Shown in pieces: positions 55,879-62,896 of a stretch of 64,000 bases of DNA. The position numbers and the translations under genes were made by a program. The notes beneath the pieces were generated by a model. The model saw only the letters and a program-made list of their open reading frames with translations, had not been told where the DNA came from and searched no databases. Position 1 is the first letter of the stretch, and the number at the start of each line of letters is the position of its first letter. The DNA is from Rhodococcus oxybenzonivorans (GTDB lineage Bacteria; Actinomycetota; Actinomycetes; Mycobacteriales; Mycobacteriaceae): positions 620,001-684,000 of the forward strand of contig NZ_CP021354.1 in assembly GCF_003130705.1 (NCBI RefSeq), written 5' to 3'.

Positions 55879-56628
55879 GTGAGTGACCCGTTGCAACCCC
55901 TCGTCGACCTTCCCGGAGTCCGCGACGCCGCCGACCGTGCGCGCGACGCGCTCGGGGAGGTGCATCGCCACAAGACCAACCGGCGTGGTTGGCCGACCAC
56001 GGCGGCGGAGGCAGCCGTCCGGGCTGCTCGCGCGTCGGCCTCACTCGACGGTGGACGCACGGAACTGCCGGCGCCGGGCGAGGTCGCGGATCCGATCCTG
56101 TCGGGTGCACTGCGTGTCGGTCAGGCGCTCGACGGGGATGCTCTGGGTCTACTGCAGTCGACGTGGCAGCGCGCTCCGCTGCAAGCGCTCGCGAGGCTTC
56201 ACCTCCTCGCCGCCGCAGACCTCGTGGAGGATCCGGAGCTACTGGGCAGGCCCCGCCCGGCCGCCGGCGTGGCAGAACGGTTGGACGGTCTCGCGCAACT
56301 CGTCACCGGAGGGACCACGGCGCCGGCACCGGTCCTTGCCGCGGTAGTGCACGGCGAACTGTTGGCGTTGAAGCCCTTCGGTGTCGGCGACGGTGTCGTC
56401 GCCCGAGCGGCATCACGGTTGGTGTGCGTGTCCAGCGGCCTCGACCCCCACAACCTCGGTGTGCCGGAAGTGAGCTGGTTTCGCCGCCAGCAGGCGTACC
56501 GCAACGGGATCGGCGCCTTCGCATCCGGTGCCGCGGAGGGGGTCGGCAGCTGGGTGATCCTGTGCTGTGGGGCGCTGGAGGCAGGTGCGCGGGAGGCGAT
56601 GTCCATCGCGGAGGCGGCAGCGACCTGA
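55879..56628 (+). CDS. Fic-like protein with degenerate active site
   Basis: 249-residue helical protein in the place of mycobacterial Rv3662c. The only motif recognised is KPFGVGDGVVARAASRLV (from Lys165), which lines up with the Fic core HPFxxGNGRxxR but has Lys for the catalytic His and Val-Val for the GR pair except the final Arg. An upstream ASASLDGGRTELP resembles the Fic helix with an inhibitory S/TxxxE(G)-type segment only loosely. It is thus probably a Fic-fold pseudoenzyme or an enzyme with altered chemistry. No partner toxin or antitoxin is nearby. Followed by a hairpin and the Ms1-like region. Confidence 0.65.
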   Translation: MSDPLQPLVDLPGVRDAADRARDALGEVHRHKTNRRGWPTTAAEAAVRAARASASLDGGRTELPAPGEVADPILSGALRVGQALDGDALGLLQSTWQRAPLQALARLHLLAAADLVEDPELLGRPRPAAGVAERLDGLAQLVTGGTTAPAPVLAAVVHGELLALKPFGVGDGVVARAASRLVCVSSGLDPHNLGVPEVSWFRRQQAYRNGIGAFASGAAEGVGSWVILCCGALEAGAREAMSIAEAAAT

Positions 56629-56641
56629 CCCGAGCGCCACA

Positions 56642-56941
56642 CGAAACGGGCGGCGCTGCCGACTCTCGTCGACTTCGCCGCCCGTCAGCGCGGACTACCG
56701 GTTACCAAGCGTGCTCGGTGGGTTGTGTGGATGGCCTCGGCGAGAGTTCGACGATCGTCGGGTCGTCCCTGCAACCGGTGCAGGGTCCTTGCCGATGAAA
56801 CGCGAGTCTCGCAGGCCCACAACACTTCTGCCCTTATAGTGGCTTGTGCTCCGCGTGGGTACCTAGTGCCCGTGCCGGGAATCGCGGTCGGGAGATCGAT
56901 CCTTCTCTTCCGGGTCGATCTTGGCCTTCCGTTCTTCCGTA
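56642..56941 (-). ncRNA. Probable Ms1/MTS2823-like RNA
   Basis: The 389-base gap between the Fic-like and HAD genes has no coding frame of quality, but on the minus strand it holds a promoter (56947-56975), internal hairpins (AGATCGA..TCGATCT; CCCTGCA-CCGGT-TGCAGGG) and, about 300 bases from the promoter, a 10-bp stem ACGGGCGGCG..CGCCGCCCGT followed by TTTCGT. In mycobacteria the abundant stationary-phase RNA Ms1/MTS2823, about 300 nt, which binds core RNA polymerase, lies in just this interval and direction (after Rv3661). The ends are estimates. Confidence 0.55.
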
Positions 56942-56946
56942 ACTCC

Positions 56947-56975
56947 TTTGTACCCCGTGACCCACCTCACAGCAA
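56947..56975 (-). promoter_or_regulatory. Promoter of the Ms1-like RNA with Crp palindrome
   Basis: On the minus strand TTGCTG, a 17-base spacer and TACAAA. The spacer and -35 contain TGTGA-GGTGGG-TCAC-G (56956-56971), a Crp-type site with one terminal mismatch. A separate TTGACA lies at 56977-56982 but at 24 bases is too far from the -10. Confidence 0.5.
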
Positions 56976-57017
56976 GTGTCAAATTCGGTTTGTGGCCGTG
57001 TCGGGTGTTGTCACCCG

Positions 57018-57848
57018 TCAGCGCTTGCGGCGCATTACTCCGTAGGTGAACGCGCCAGCGACGAGGGCGCCGATGCTGACCGCTGCGGTGGTGGCGACTG
57101 TCGTCGCCGACGGCGACTGGAGGCGTGCCCGGAGGGACACCGGATTGGAGAAAGTCAGTATGGGCCAACCGTTTCCGGCCGCTACTTTTCGTAGGGCACG
57201 GTCGGGATTGACAGCGGTCGGGTGCCCCACCGCCGTCAACATGGGGAGGTCGGTGACGGAGTCGGAATAGGCGTAACAGGACGACAGGTCATAGCCGTTC
57301 TTCTCGGCCAGTTCGACGATGGCTTCCACTTTTCCTTCGCCGTAGCAGTAGAACTCCACCTCGCCCGTGTAGAGCCCTTCCTTCACGGCCATGCGCGTGG
57401 CGATGCTGCGGGTAGCTCCCAACGCTTCGGCGATCGGTGTCACCACCTCCTCGCCCGACGCCGACACCACGACCACGTCGTGGCCCCGCAGCTTGTGATC
57501 CGCCATGAGGTCGGCGGCCTCGGCGAACACGAGGGGGTCGACGATGTCGTGCAGTGTCTCGGCGACGACGGCCCGGACCTGTTCCACATTCCACCCCGTG
57601 CACATGCTCGTCAGGTAGGCGCGCATGCGCTCCATCTGATCGTGGTCGGCCCCGGACAGAAGGAACAGGAACTGGGCGTAGCTGCTCTTGAGGACGGACC
57701 GCCGGTTGATGAGACCTTGGTCGAAGAACGGCCTGCTGAACGCAAGGGTGCTGGATTTGGCGATGATCGTCTTGTCGAGGTCGAAAAATGCGGCCACTCG
57801 ACCCATCTCGGTGTGTCGACCTGTCTTTGCACTTATCTGTGGCTTCAC
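57018..57848 (-). CDS. HAD-IB family hydrolase (SerB-like)
   Basis: 276 residues from a GTG at 57848 (262 from the ATG at 57806). Motif I is FFDLDKTI (nucleophile Asp23, acid Asp25), motif II VVVSASGE, and motif III with YAYSDSVTDLPML; together these mark HAD subfamily IB phosphatases near SerB. A hydrophobic C-terminal helix (VSIGALVAGAFTYGV) followed by RRKR suggests a membrane tail anchor. TATCCT 13 bases before the GTG supports that start. It matches Rv3661, flanked there as here by two regulatory RNAs. Substrate unknown. Confidence 0.83.
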   Translation of the reverse strand: MKPQISAKTGRHTEMGRVAAFFDLDKTIIAKSSTLAFSRPFFDQGLINRRSVLKSSYAQFLFLLSGADHDQMERMRAYLTSMCTGWNVEQVRAVVAETLHDIVDPLVFAEAADLMADHKLRGHDVVVVSASGEEVVTPIAEALGATRSIATRMAVKEGLYTGEVEFYCYGEGKVEAIVELAEKNGYDLSSCYAYSDSVTDLPMLTAVGHPTAVNPDRALRKVAAGNGWPILTFSNPVSLRARLQSPSATTVATTAAVSIGALVAGAFTYGVMRRKR

Positions 57849-57985
57849 GGTCACAGCTGCCAGGATATGCGCTGTTCGGGAGGGAAGCTGTGTTCCGGAC
57901 CCCACCGCGAGTGGCCCCGAAAGATTCGTGGGACACGGCACAATCGTTCGACAGTTGAACTTGCAAATACACATCCAGGGAGGTG

Positions 57986-57991
57986 TACTAT
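57986..57991 (+). promoter_or_regulatory. -10 element of 6C RNA
   Basis: TACTAT, placing the RNA start at about 57997-57999. A -35 candidate is TTGCAA at 57961-57966, with a 19-base spacer. Confidence 0.55.
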
Positions 57992-57997
57992 CAAAGA

Positions 57998-58090
57998 TGT
58001 CCGGATTTGATTCGGACATGTTCAGCCCGACCCCCCGGGGCTGAACACCGACGACCCTCGCCTCCTCCCCCCCTGGCGAGGGTCGTCCTC
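57998..58090 (+). ncRNA. 6C (B11) small RNA
   Basis: Two adjacent perfect hairpins with C-rich loops: TGTTCAGCCC / GGGCTGAACA (58019-58028, 58038-58047) with loop GACCCCCCG, and GACGACCCTCGCC / GGCGAGGGTCGTC (58050-58062, 58075-58087) whose 12-base loop carries seven consecutive C. Two stem-loops with at least six C in each loop define the actinobacterial 6C RNA class; in M. tuberculosis the member B11 lies between Rv3660c and Rv3661, the same place as here. A third hairpin, ATGTCCG / CGGACAT, opens the RNA. The C-loops pair with G-rich ribosome sites of target mRNAs in mycobacteria. Confidence 0.9.
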
Positions 58091-58180
58091 TGTGTGCGGC
58101 AGGTGCGGTTCTGCGCGGCAGACGTAGGTCGGATCCTCGGCCTCCTCCATACCCTCGAAATGGTACGGACGTACCTATTT

Positions 58181-58207
58181 CTATCCACAGGGTCGAAGTT
58201 GTCCACA
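58181..58207 (+). promoter_or_regulatory. Two DnaA-box-like sequences upstream of ssd
   Basis: CTATCCACA (58181-58189) and TTGTCCACA (58199-58207), 18 bases apart and in the same direction. TTGTCCACA is the high-GC actinobacterial form of the DnaA box. The rest of the 170 bases between the 6C RNA and ssd contains a GGTAC-GGAC-GTACC hairpin (58162-58175) and no gene. Confidence 0.5.
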
Positions 58208-58259
58208 GATCGCTCTGTGCCCCTTTTCACGGGTATGCGGTGCCGGGCACGCTCACTGC

Positions 58260-59351
58260 ATGGACACAGACATCGGTGGCGAAGTGCTGGTTCTGATCGA
58301 AGACCCTGCACTGCTGCACAGCATTCGGCGGGTCGCCGCCGCGGCGGACCGCAGGATCGACGAAGCCGAGGTCGCCGATGCGCACCACACCTGGGGGAGT
58401 GCTCCCCTCGTCGTACTCGACACCCGGGCCGCCATCGCGTGTCACCGCCTCCCTCGCCGACGTCGGGTGGTGTTGCTGTGTGACGGAACGCCGGGGATCG
58501 ACGAATGGCGGATCGCGACCGCGATCGGTGCGGAGCACGTCCTCGCGGTACCGGAGGACGAAGCCACTCTGGTCACGGTGCTCGGTGAGCAGCCTCAGAA
58601 GCCGGAGGCGGACGGCAGCGTCGTCGCTGTCGTCGGAGGCTGCGGTGGTGCCGGTACGTCCACCATGGCAACGGCGGTAGCCCTGTGTGCCGCCACCGGT
58701 GCACAAGCGGAAACGACACTGCTGGTCGACACCGACGCGTGGGGGTCGGGTCTGGACGTGCTCCTCGGTCTCGAGGACGTTCCCGGCCTGAGGTGGTCGG
58801 GCCTGTCGATCGAGGGTGGACGGATTTCGTCCGATGCACTCCGAGAGGCGCTCCCCGCACGCGGCGAGCACTTACGGGTTCTGTCCTGCAGTCGTAGCGG
58901 CCACGGAAGCTCGGGGCCCACGCCGGCAGCGGCACGCGCGGTGATCGAGGCGAGTCGGTACGCCGGGAATCTCGTCGTATGCGACGTGTCGAGATCTCCC
59001 GGACCGGTCACCGAAACGGTCCTCGAACTGGCAGATCTGGTAGTCCTTGTCGTGCCGGCGACCGTCCGTGCTTGCATCGCTGCCGGCAAGGTCGCGCAGT
59101 GGATTGCCGAGCGAAACCCGAACCAGGGTGTCGTGGTGCGCGGCCCGGCGCCGGGAGGTCTGCGTGGCGCGGATGTGGCGGAGGTGCTCGAACTGCCCCT
59201 GATCGCGTCCATGCGCGCCGAGCGCTCCCTCACCGCAATGCTCGAACACGGCGGCTTGAAACCCGGCCGACGCTCAGCGCTCATCGCTGCAGCATCGGCG
59301 ATCCTCGACACGGCGGCCGAGAGGCCGCGTTCGCGGGAGTGGGCGGCGTGA
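58260..59351 (+). CDS. ssd: Septum-site-determining protein Ssd (CpaE/TadZ-like)
   Basis: 363-residue MinD/ParA-related protein corresponding to Rv3660c and to TadZ/CpaE in Tad pilus loci. A receiver-like N-terminal domain (about 8-105) is followed by the ATPase fold. The P-loop reads GGCGGAGTST (126-135), with both signature lysines of the deviant Walker A (GKGGxGKT) replaced, so nucleotide hydrolysis is doubtful. In mycobacteria Ssd overproduction blocks division and triggers dormancy-like responses. It overlaps tadA by four bases and heads the Tad operon. No clear ribosome site precedes the ATG. Confidence 0.88.
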   Translation: MDTDIGGEVLVLIEDPALLHSIRRVAAAADRRIDEAEVADAHHTWGSAPLVVLDTRAAIACHRLPRRRRVVLLCDGTPGIDEWRIATAIGAEHVLAVPEDEATLVTVLGEQPQKPEADGSVVAVVGGCGGAGTSTMATAVALCAATGAQAETTLLVDTDAWGSGLDVLLGLEDVPGLRWSGLSIEGGRISSDALREALPARGEHLRVLSCSRSGHGSSGPTPAAARAVIEASRYAGNLVVCDVSRSPGPVTETVLELADLVVLVVPATVRACIAAGKVAQWIAERNPNQGVVVRGPAPGGLRGADVAEVLELPLIASMRAERSLTAMLEHGGLKPGRRSALIAAASAILDTAAERPRSREWAA

Positions 59352-60553
59352 GTTCCCTCGTCACGCCCGACCTCCTCGACCGGGTCCGTGAACGCCTCGC
59401 CCACACCTCGGGGGAGCCGACCCCGGCAACGGTCGCTGCCGCCATCCGGACCGAGTCCGGTGGTGTACTGGGTGACACGGATCTTCTCGGTGCGTTGCGT
59501 GTGCTGATGACCGAGCTGACGGGTGCCGGTCCCCTCGAGTCCCTGCTCACGCGTCCCGGCGTCGCGGATGTCCTCGTCACCGCTCCCGACGAGGTGTGGG
59601 TCGATCAGGGTCGCGGTCTCGAACGCACCGACGTGCGGTTCGCCGACGAGGCGGGGGTACGCAGACTCGCTCAACGCCTCGCCCTGTCAGCAGGTCGCCG
59701 GCTCGACGACGCGCAGCCCTGGGTCGACGGGCGCCTGCGCGGGGTGGGCAATGGCTCGTTCGGAGTGCGGCTCCACGCCGTGCTCGCCCCCGTGGCGCAC
59801 GGTGGAACCTGCCTGTCGCTGCGTGTGCTGCGGCCGGCCACTCAGGGCCTCGACGCCCTGCTGTCGGGTGGTGCGCTCACCGAAGAGGCCCACGCGCTGC
59901 TGGGAACAGTGGTGCGCGCGCGGCTCGCCTTTCTGGTCACCGGGGGCACGGGCGCCGGAAAGACCACGCTGCTCGCCGCGCTGCTCGGCGCCGTCGATCC
60001 GGCCGAACGCATCATCTGTGTCGAAGACGCCGCCGAGCTGGCGCCCAGACATCCGCACGTGGTCCGGCTGGTGGCGCGGGCGGCCAACGTCGAAGGAGTC
60101 GGCGAGGTGACCGTCCGGGATCTGGTGCGCCAGTCCCTGCGCATGCGTCCTGATCGAATTGTTGTGGGGGAGGTGCGCGGCGCGGAGGTCGTCGACCTTC
60201 TCACGGCTCTCAATACCGGCCACGACGGCGGTGCGGGAACCGTCCATGCCAACTCGCCCGAGGAAGTGCCCGCCCGGCTCGAAGCCCTCGCCGCGCTGGG
60301 CGGAATGGACCGCAGCGCCCTGCACAGTCAGCTGGCCGCTGCGGTCCAAGTGATCTTGCACGTGCATCGGTCCTCGAATGGAACTCGGAAGCTGATGCAG
60401 ATCGGTGTGGTCACCAGTGACGACCGGGGATACGTCTCCATCGTCCCGGCTTGGACTTTCGGCACCGGGTCGGACGCGGGCGCCGCGATCCTGCAGCAAC
60501 TCTGTGCCCGCCGCATCGGAGAAGAATCTGCCGAACGTGTGGTGGCGACGTGA
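59348..60553 (+). CDS. tadA: Tad pilus assembly ATPase
   Basis: 401-residue secretion ATPase of the TadA/VirB11-like (CpaF) family. Walker A is GGTGAGKTT (Lys205), the Asp box VEDAAELAP and Walker B DRIVVGEVRG follow, with the His box GHDGGAGTVHAN. It powers pilin polymerisation at the membrane. GTG start overlapping ssd; stop overlapping tadB start. The mycobacterial counterpart is Rv3659c. Confidence 0.92.
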   Translation: MSSLVTPDLLDRVRERLAHTSGEPTPATVAAAIRTESGGVLGDTDLLGALRVLMTELTGAGPLESLLTRPGVADVLVTAPDEVWVDQGRGLERTDVRFADEAGVRRLAQRLALSAGRRLDDAQPWVDGRLRGVGNGSFGVRLHAVLAPVAHGGTCLSLRVLRPATQGLDALLSGGALTEEAHALLGTVVRARLAFLVTGGTGAGKTTLLAALLGAVDPAERIICVEDAAELAPRHPHVVRLVARAANVEGVGEVTVRDLVRQSLRMRPDRIVVGEVRGAEVVDLLTALNTGHDGGAGTVHANSPEEVPARLEALAALGGMDRSALHSQLAAAVQVILHVHRSSNGTRKLMQIGVVTSDDRGYVSIVPAWTFGTGSDAGAAILQQLCARRIGEESAERVVAT

Positions 60554-61341
60554 TCGCAAGTCTCTTGGTGCTGGCCTGCGCTGTCCTCGCGATGCCCTCG
60601 GCGTTGTCCCGTACTCGGTTGCTCGCGGTTGTCGGGCGGCGGCCACCGCGGAGGCGCGCCAGGGTGTCCGGCATGATTCCGGCTGCTCTCCTCGTCCTTC
60701 CCGTTTCCTACGAACTGGGCGGTGTCGCCGTCGTACTCGCGGCGATGATTGCGTGCGCCACAGTTCGTTTCAGATATATGCGGCGACGAGCGGCTCGGGC
60801 GAGAGATGCCGACCTGCGCGTGATCCTGTCGAGTCTCGAGGTGGTGACTGCCGAACTTCGCGTCGGTGCGCATCCTGCGACGGCGTGTGACACGGCCGCA
60901 GACGAGGGTTCCGGTGTCGTGTCGGTGGCCTTCCGGTCCGCATCGGCACGCGCGCGTCTCGGGGGTACCGCAGCAGATGGACTGCGTATCAACGACTCCC
61001 GAGTCGGAGTGGAGCTGGCGCGCATTGCCGACATCTGGGACGTCGCGGAGAAGCACGGTCTTGCGCTCGCCGAGTTACTCGAGGCGGCGCGCGCTGATCT
61101 GCTCGGTCGGCGGCGATTTCGTGGGCGCACCGAGGCGGGGCTGGCGGGCGCGAGGGCAACGGCGAGCGTGCTGGCCGCTCTTCCGGTCCTGGGCATCGGC
61201 CTCGGCCACATGATGGGTGCTGCGCCACTCGAAGTGTTGCTCGGCGGCGGACTGGGCGGTGGTCTGGCCGTGCTGGGGACGGGCTTGGTGTGTGCGGGAC
61301 TGCTGTGGACCGATCGCATCACCGCGCAGGTAACACAATGA
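60550..61341 (+). CDS. tadB: TadB-like membrane platform protein
   Basis: 263-residue type II secretion F-domain protein. Two hydrophobic segments at the N-terminus and two at the C-terminus flank a cytoplasmic helical domain with LEVVTAELRVGAHPATAC, the T2SSF signature. It forms the inner membrane platform with TadC. GTG start coupled to tadA; corresponds to Rv3658c. Confidence 0.87.
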   Translation: MIASLLVLACAVLAMPSALSRTRLLAVVGRRPPRRRARVSGMIPAALLVLPVSYELGGVAVVLAAMIACATVRFRYMRRRAARARDADLRVILSSLEVVTAELRVGAHPATACDTAADEGSGVVSVAFRSASARARLGGTAADGLRINDSRVGVELARIADIWDVAEKHGLALAELLEAARADLLGRRRFRGRTEAGLAGARATASVLAALPVLGIGLGHMMGAAPLEVLLGGGLGGGLAVLGTGLVCAGLLWTDRITAQVTQ

Positions 61342-61360
61342 CCTGGATCATCTGTCGCTC

Positions 61361-61918
61361 ATGGCCGGTGCACTTCTCATCCTTCCGGGTCGCCGGCCTT
61401 CACGCGCGCGCCTGCAGGGCGAGCGTGGCCCGGTCGTGCAGAACGACGGCGACGATCGACACCGGCGCGAGGACCCGCTCGCCGTCGCTGCCACCTTCGA
61501 CCTGCTGGCCGCGTGCCTACGTTCGGGGCTCCCTGTCGCGGTCGCCGCCGAGGCGGTGTCGCTCACGGCCCCGGCACCGTTGTCGGAGTCGTTGCGCCGA
61601 GCGGCGGATCTACTGTCCCTGGGAGCGGACGCGGCCACCGCATGGGAGTCGGCGGCGTCGGATCCGGCCACCGAATCACTTGCCCGAATGGCTCGTCGCT
61701 CGGCCAGGTCAGGATCGTCGTTGGCGGGTTCGATGACCGAGTTGGCTACCGAAAGTCGCTCCCAGGCCGCGGATTCGGCGGCGGCTTCGGCCGAACGCGC
61801 CGGTGTGCTGATCAGCGGTCCGCTGGGTCTGTGTTTCCTGCCGGCCTTCATCTGCCTCGGGATCATTCCCGTCGTCGTCGGTCTCGCCTCCCGGGTTCTC
61901 GGTGGCGGACTGCTCTGA
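61361..61918 (+). CDS. tadC: TadC-like membrane platform protein
   Basis: 185-residue short T2SS F-domain protein, with DLLAACLRSGLPVAVAAEAV near the start of the domain and a C-terminal hydrophobic pair (LCFLPAFICLGIIPVVVGLA). It is shorter than TadC of proteobacteria, as usual in actinobacteria (Rv3657c). An in-frame stop just upstream leaves the ATG at 61361 as the only start; there is no strong ribosome site. Confidence 0.83.
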   Translation: MAGALLILPGRRPSRARLQGERGPVVQNDGDDRHRREDPLAVAATFDLLAACLRSGLPVAVAAEAVSLTAPAPLSESLRRAADLLSLGADAATAWESAASDPATESLARMARRSARSGSSLAGSMTELATESRSQAADSAAASAERAGVLISGPLGLCFLPAFICLGIIPVVVGLASRVLGGGLL

Positions 61919-61968
61919 CTTCACACTCCCGGTGCAGATCCACTGCGCCGGTACAACAAGGGGGAAAC

Positions 61969-62172
61969 ATGATGGTGAACACGATGCGCGCTCTGACGGC
62001 TCGCCTGACACTGCTTGCGGTCGAGGAGGACGGGATGTCGACCGCCGAGTACGCAATCGGCACGATCGCCGCGGCGGCGTTCGGTGCGGTGCTCTATTCG
62101 GTGGTCACCGGTGACAGCATTGTGACCGCGCTGACGAATATCATCGACAAAGCGCTGAGTACCGCGGTCTGA
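61969..62172 (+). CDS. Flp-type pilin (DUF4244)
   Basis: 67-residue pilin precursor. A charged leader of about 22 residues ends at EEDG, then MSTAEYAIGTIAAAAFGAVLY: a Gly before the cut and Glu at +5 followed by Tyr are the Flp/type IVb pilin hallmark. It corresponds to Rv3656c. It has the best ribosome site of the operon (AAGGGGGAAAC), in line with the need for much pilin. No prepilin peptidase gene is in the window. Confidence 0.88.
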   Translation: MMVNTMRALTARLTLLAVEEDGMSTAEYAIGTIAAAAFGAVLYSVVTGDSIVTALTNIIDKALSTAV

Positions 62173-62540
62173 TGACACAGTCGAGGGGGCTGCGGCGCTC
62201 GGATGCGGGGGCGGTCACGGTGGAGGCGGCCATTGCGATCGCGTCCATCGTGGTGGTGGTCGTCCTGTGCATCGGAGCGATCACGGCGGCGACGCTCCAT
62301 GTTCGTTGTGTCGACTCGGCCCGTGAAGCGGCTCGTCTCGCTGCTCGTGGGGATCGGGAGTCGGCGATGTCCGCAGCAGCGAGGGTGGCTCCTGACGGCG
62401 CCGACGTGGTGTTGCGCGAGGAGGGGGATCTCGTCGTCGCCACCGTACGCGCCCGCAGTCCGCTCCTTCCGCTCGTGCATATCTCGGCCGAAGCTGTCGC
62501 GGTACGCGAGCCCACCGCCGCAGGGTGGGGTGGGCGATGA
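62172..62540 (+). CDS. tadE: TadE-like pseudopilin
   Basis: 122-residue single-pass protein with DAGAVTVEAAIAIASIVVVVVL as its N-terminal signature (the VTVEAA Glu matches the TadE motif) and a periplasmic domain. Corresponds to Rv3655c. Its ATG shares one base with the pilin stop. TadE proteins are minor pseudopilins needed for pilus assembly. Confidence 0.85.
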   Translation: MTQSRGLRRSDAGAVTVEAAIAIASIVVVVVLCIGAITAATLHVRCVDSAREAARLAARGDRESAMSAAARVAPDGADVVLREEGDLVVATVRARSPLLPLVHISAEAVAVREPTAAGWGGR

Positions 62541-62887
62541 ATGCTCGCGACGAGCGTGGTTCCGCCACAGTGCTGACATGTTTCGGGCTCGCGGCGCTGG
62601 TGGTGATAACGGCGACTCTGCTGCACCTCGGTTCGGCGGTCTCGGTGCGGCACCGGGCTCAGTCCGCGGCGGATCTTGCGGCCCTGGCCGCCGGAGTGGG
62701 ACTCGACCGGGGCGGCGAGTCCGCGTGCGCTGCGGCGCGTGCCGTGGCGGAGCGGATGCACGCCGAGGTGGTCGACTGCACAGTCGACGACTGGGATGTG
62801 GTGGTGACGGTCACGGCCCCGATGTTGCTGTCCTCGCTGGGCATTCGAGATGCCCGGGCAGTGGCTCGGGCCGGACCTGCGGAATGA
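62537..62887 (+). CDS. Rv3654c/TadE-like secreted protein
   Basis: 116-residue protein with a positively charged start (NARDERGSATVLT) and one membrane helix (about 12-35) before RAQSAADLAALAAG, the pattern of the Rv3654c/TadE-like family (helical DUF-type of Flp loci). In M. tuberculosis Rv3654c is reported as secreted. Two cysteines in the outer part may pair. Start overlaps tadE by four bases. The stop is only nine bases from the convergent helicase stop. Confidence 0.83.
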   Translation: MNARDERGSATVLTCFGLAALVVITATLLHLGSAVSVRHRAQSAADLAALAAGVGLDRGGESACAAARAVAERMHAEVVDCTVDDWDVVVTVTAPMLLSSLGIRDARAVARAGPAE

Positions 62888-62896
62888 GACGGCCGT

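Noticed and set aside
56977..56982. TTGACA as the -35 of the Ms1-like RNA
   Set aside because: It is 24 bases from the best -10; TTGCTG at 17 bases fits better. It could serve another promoter.
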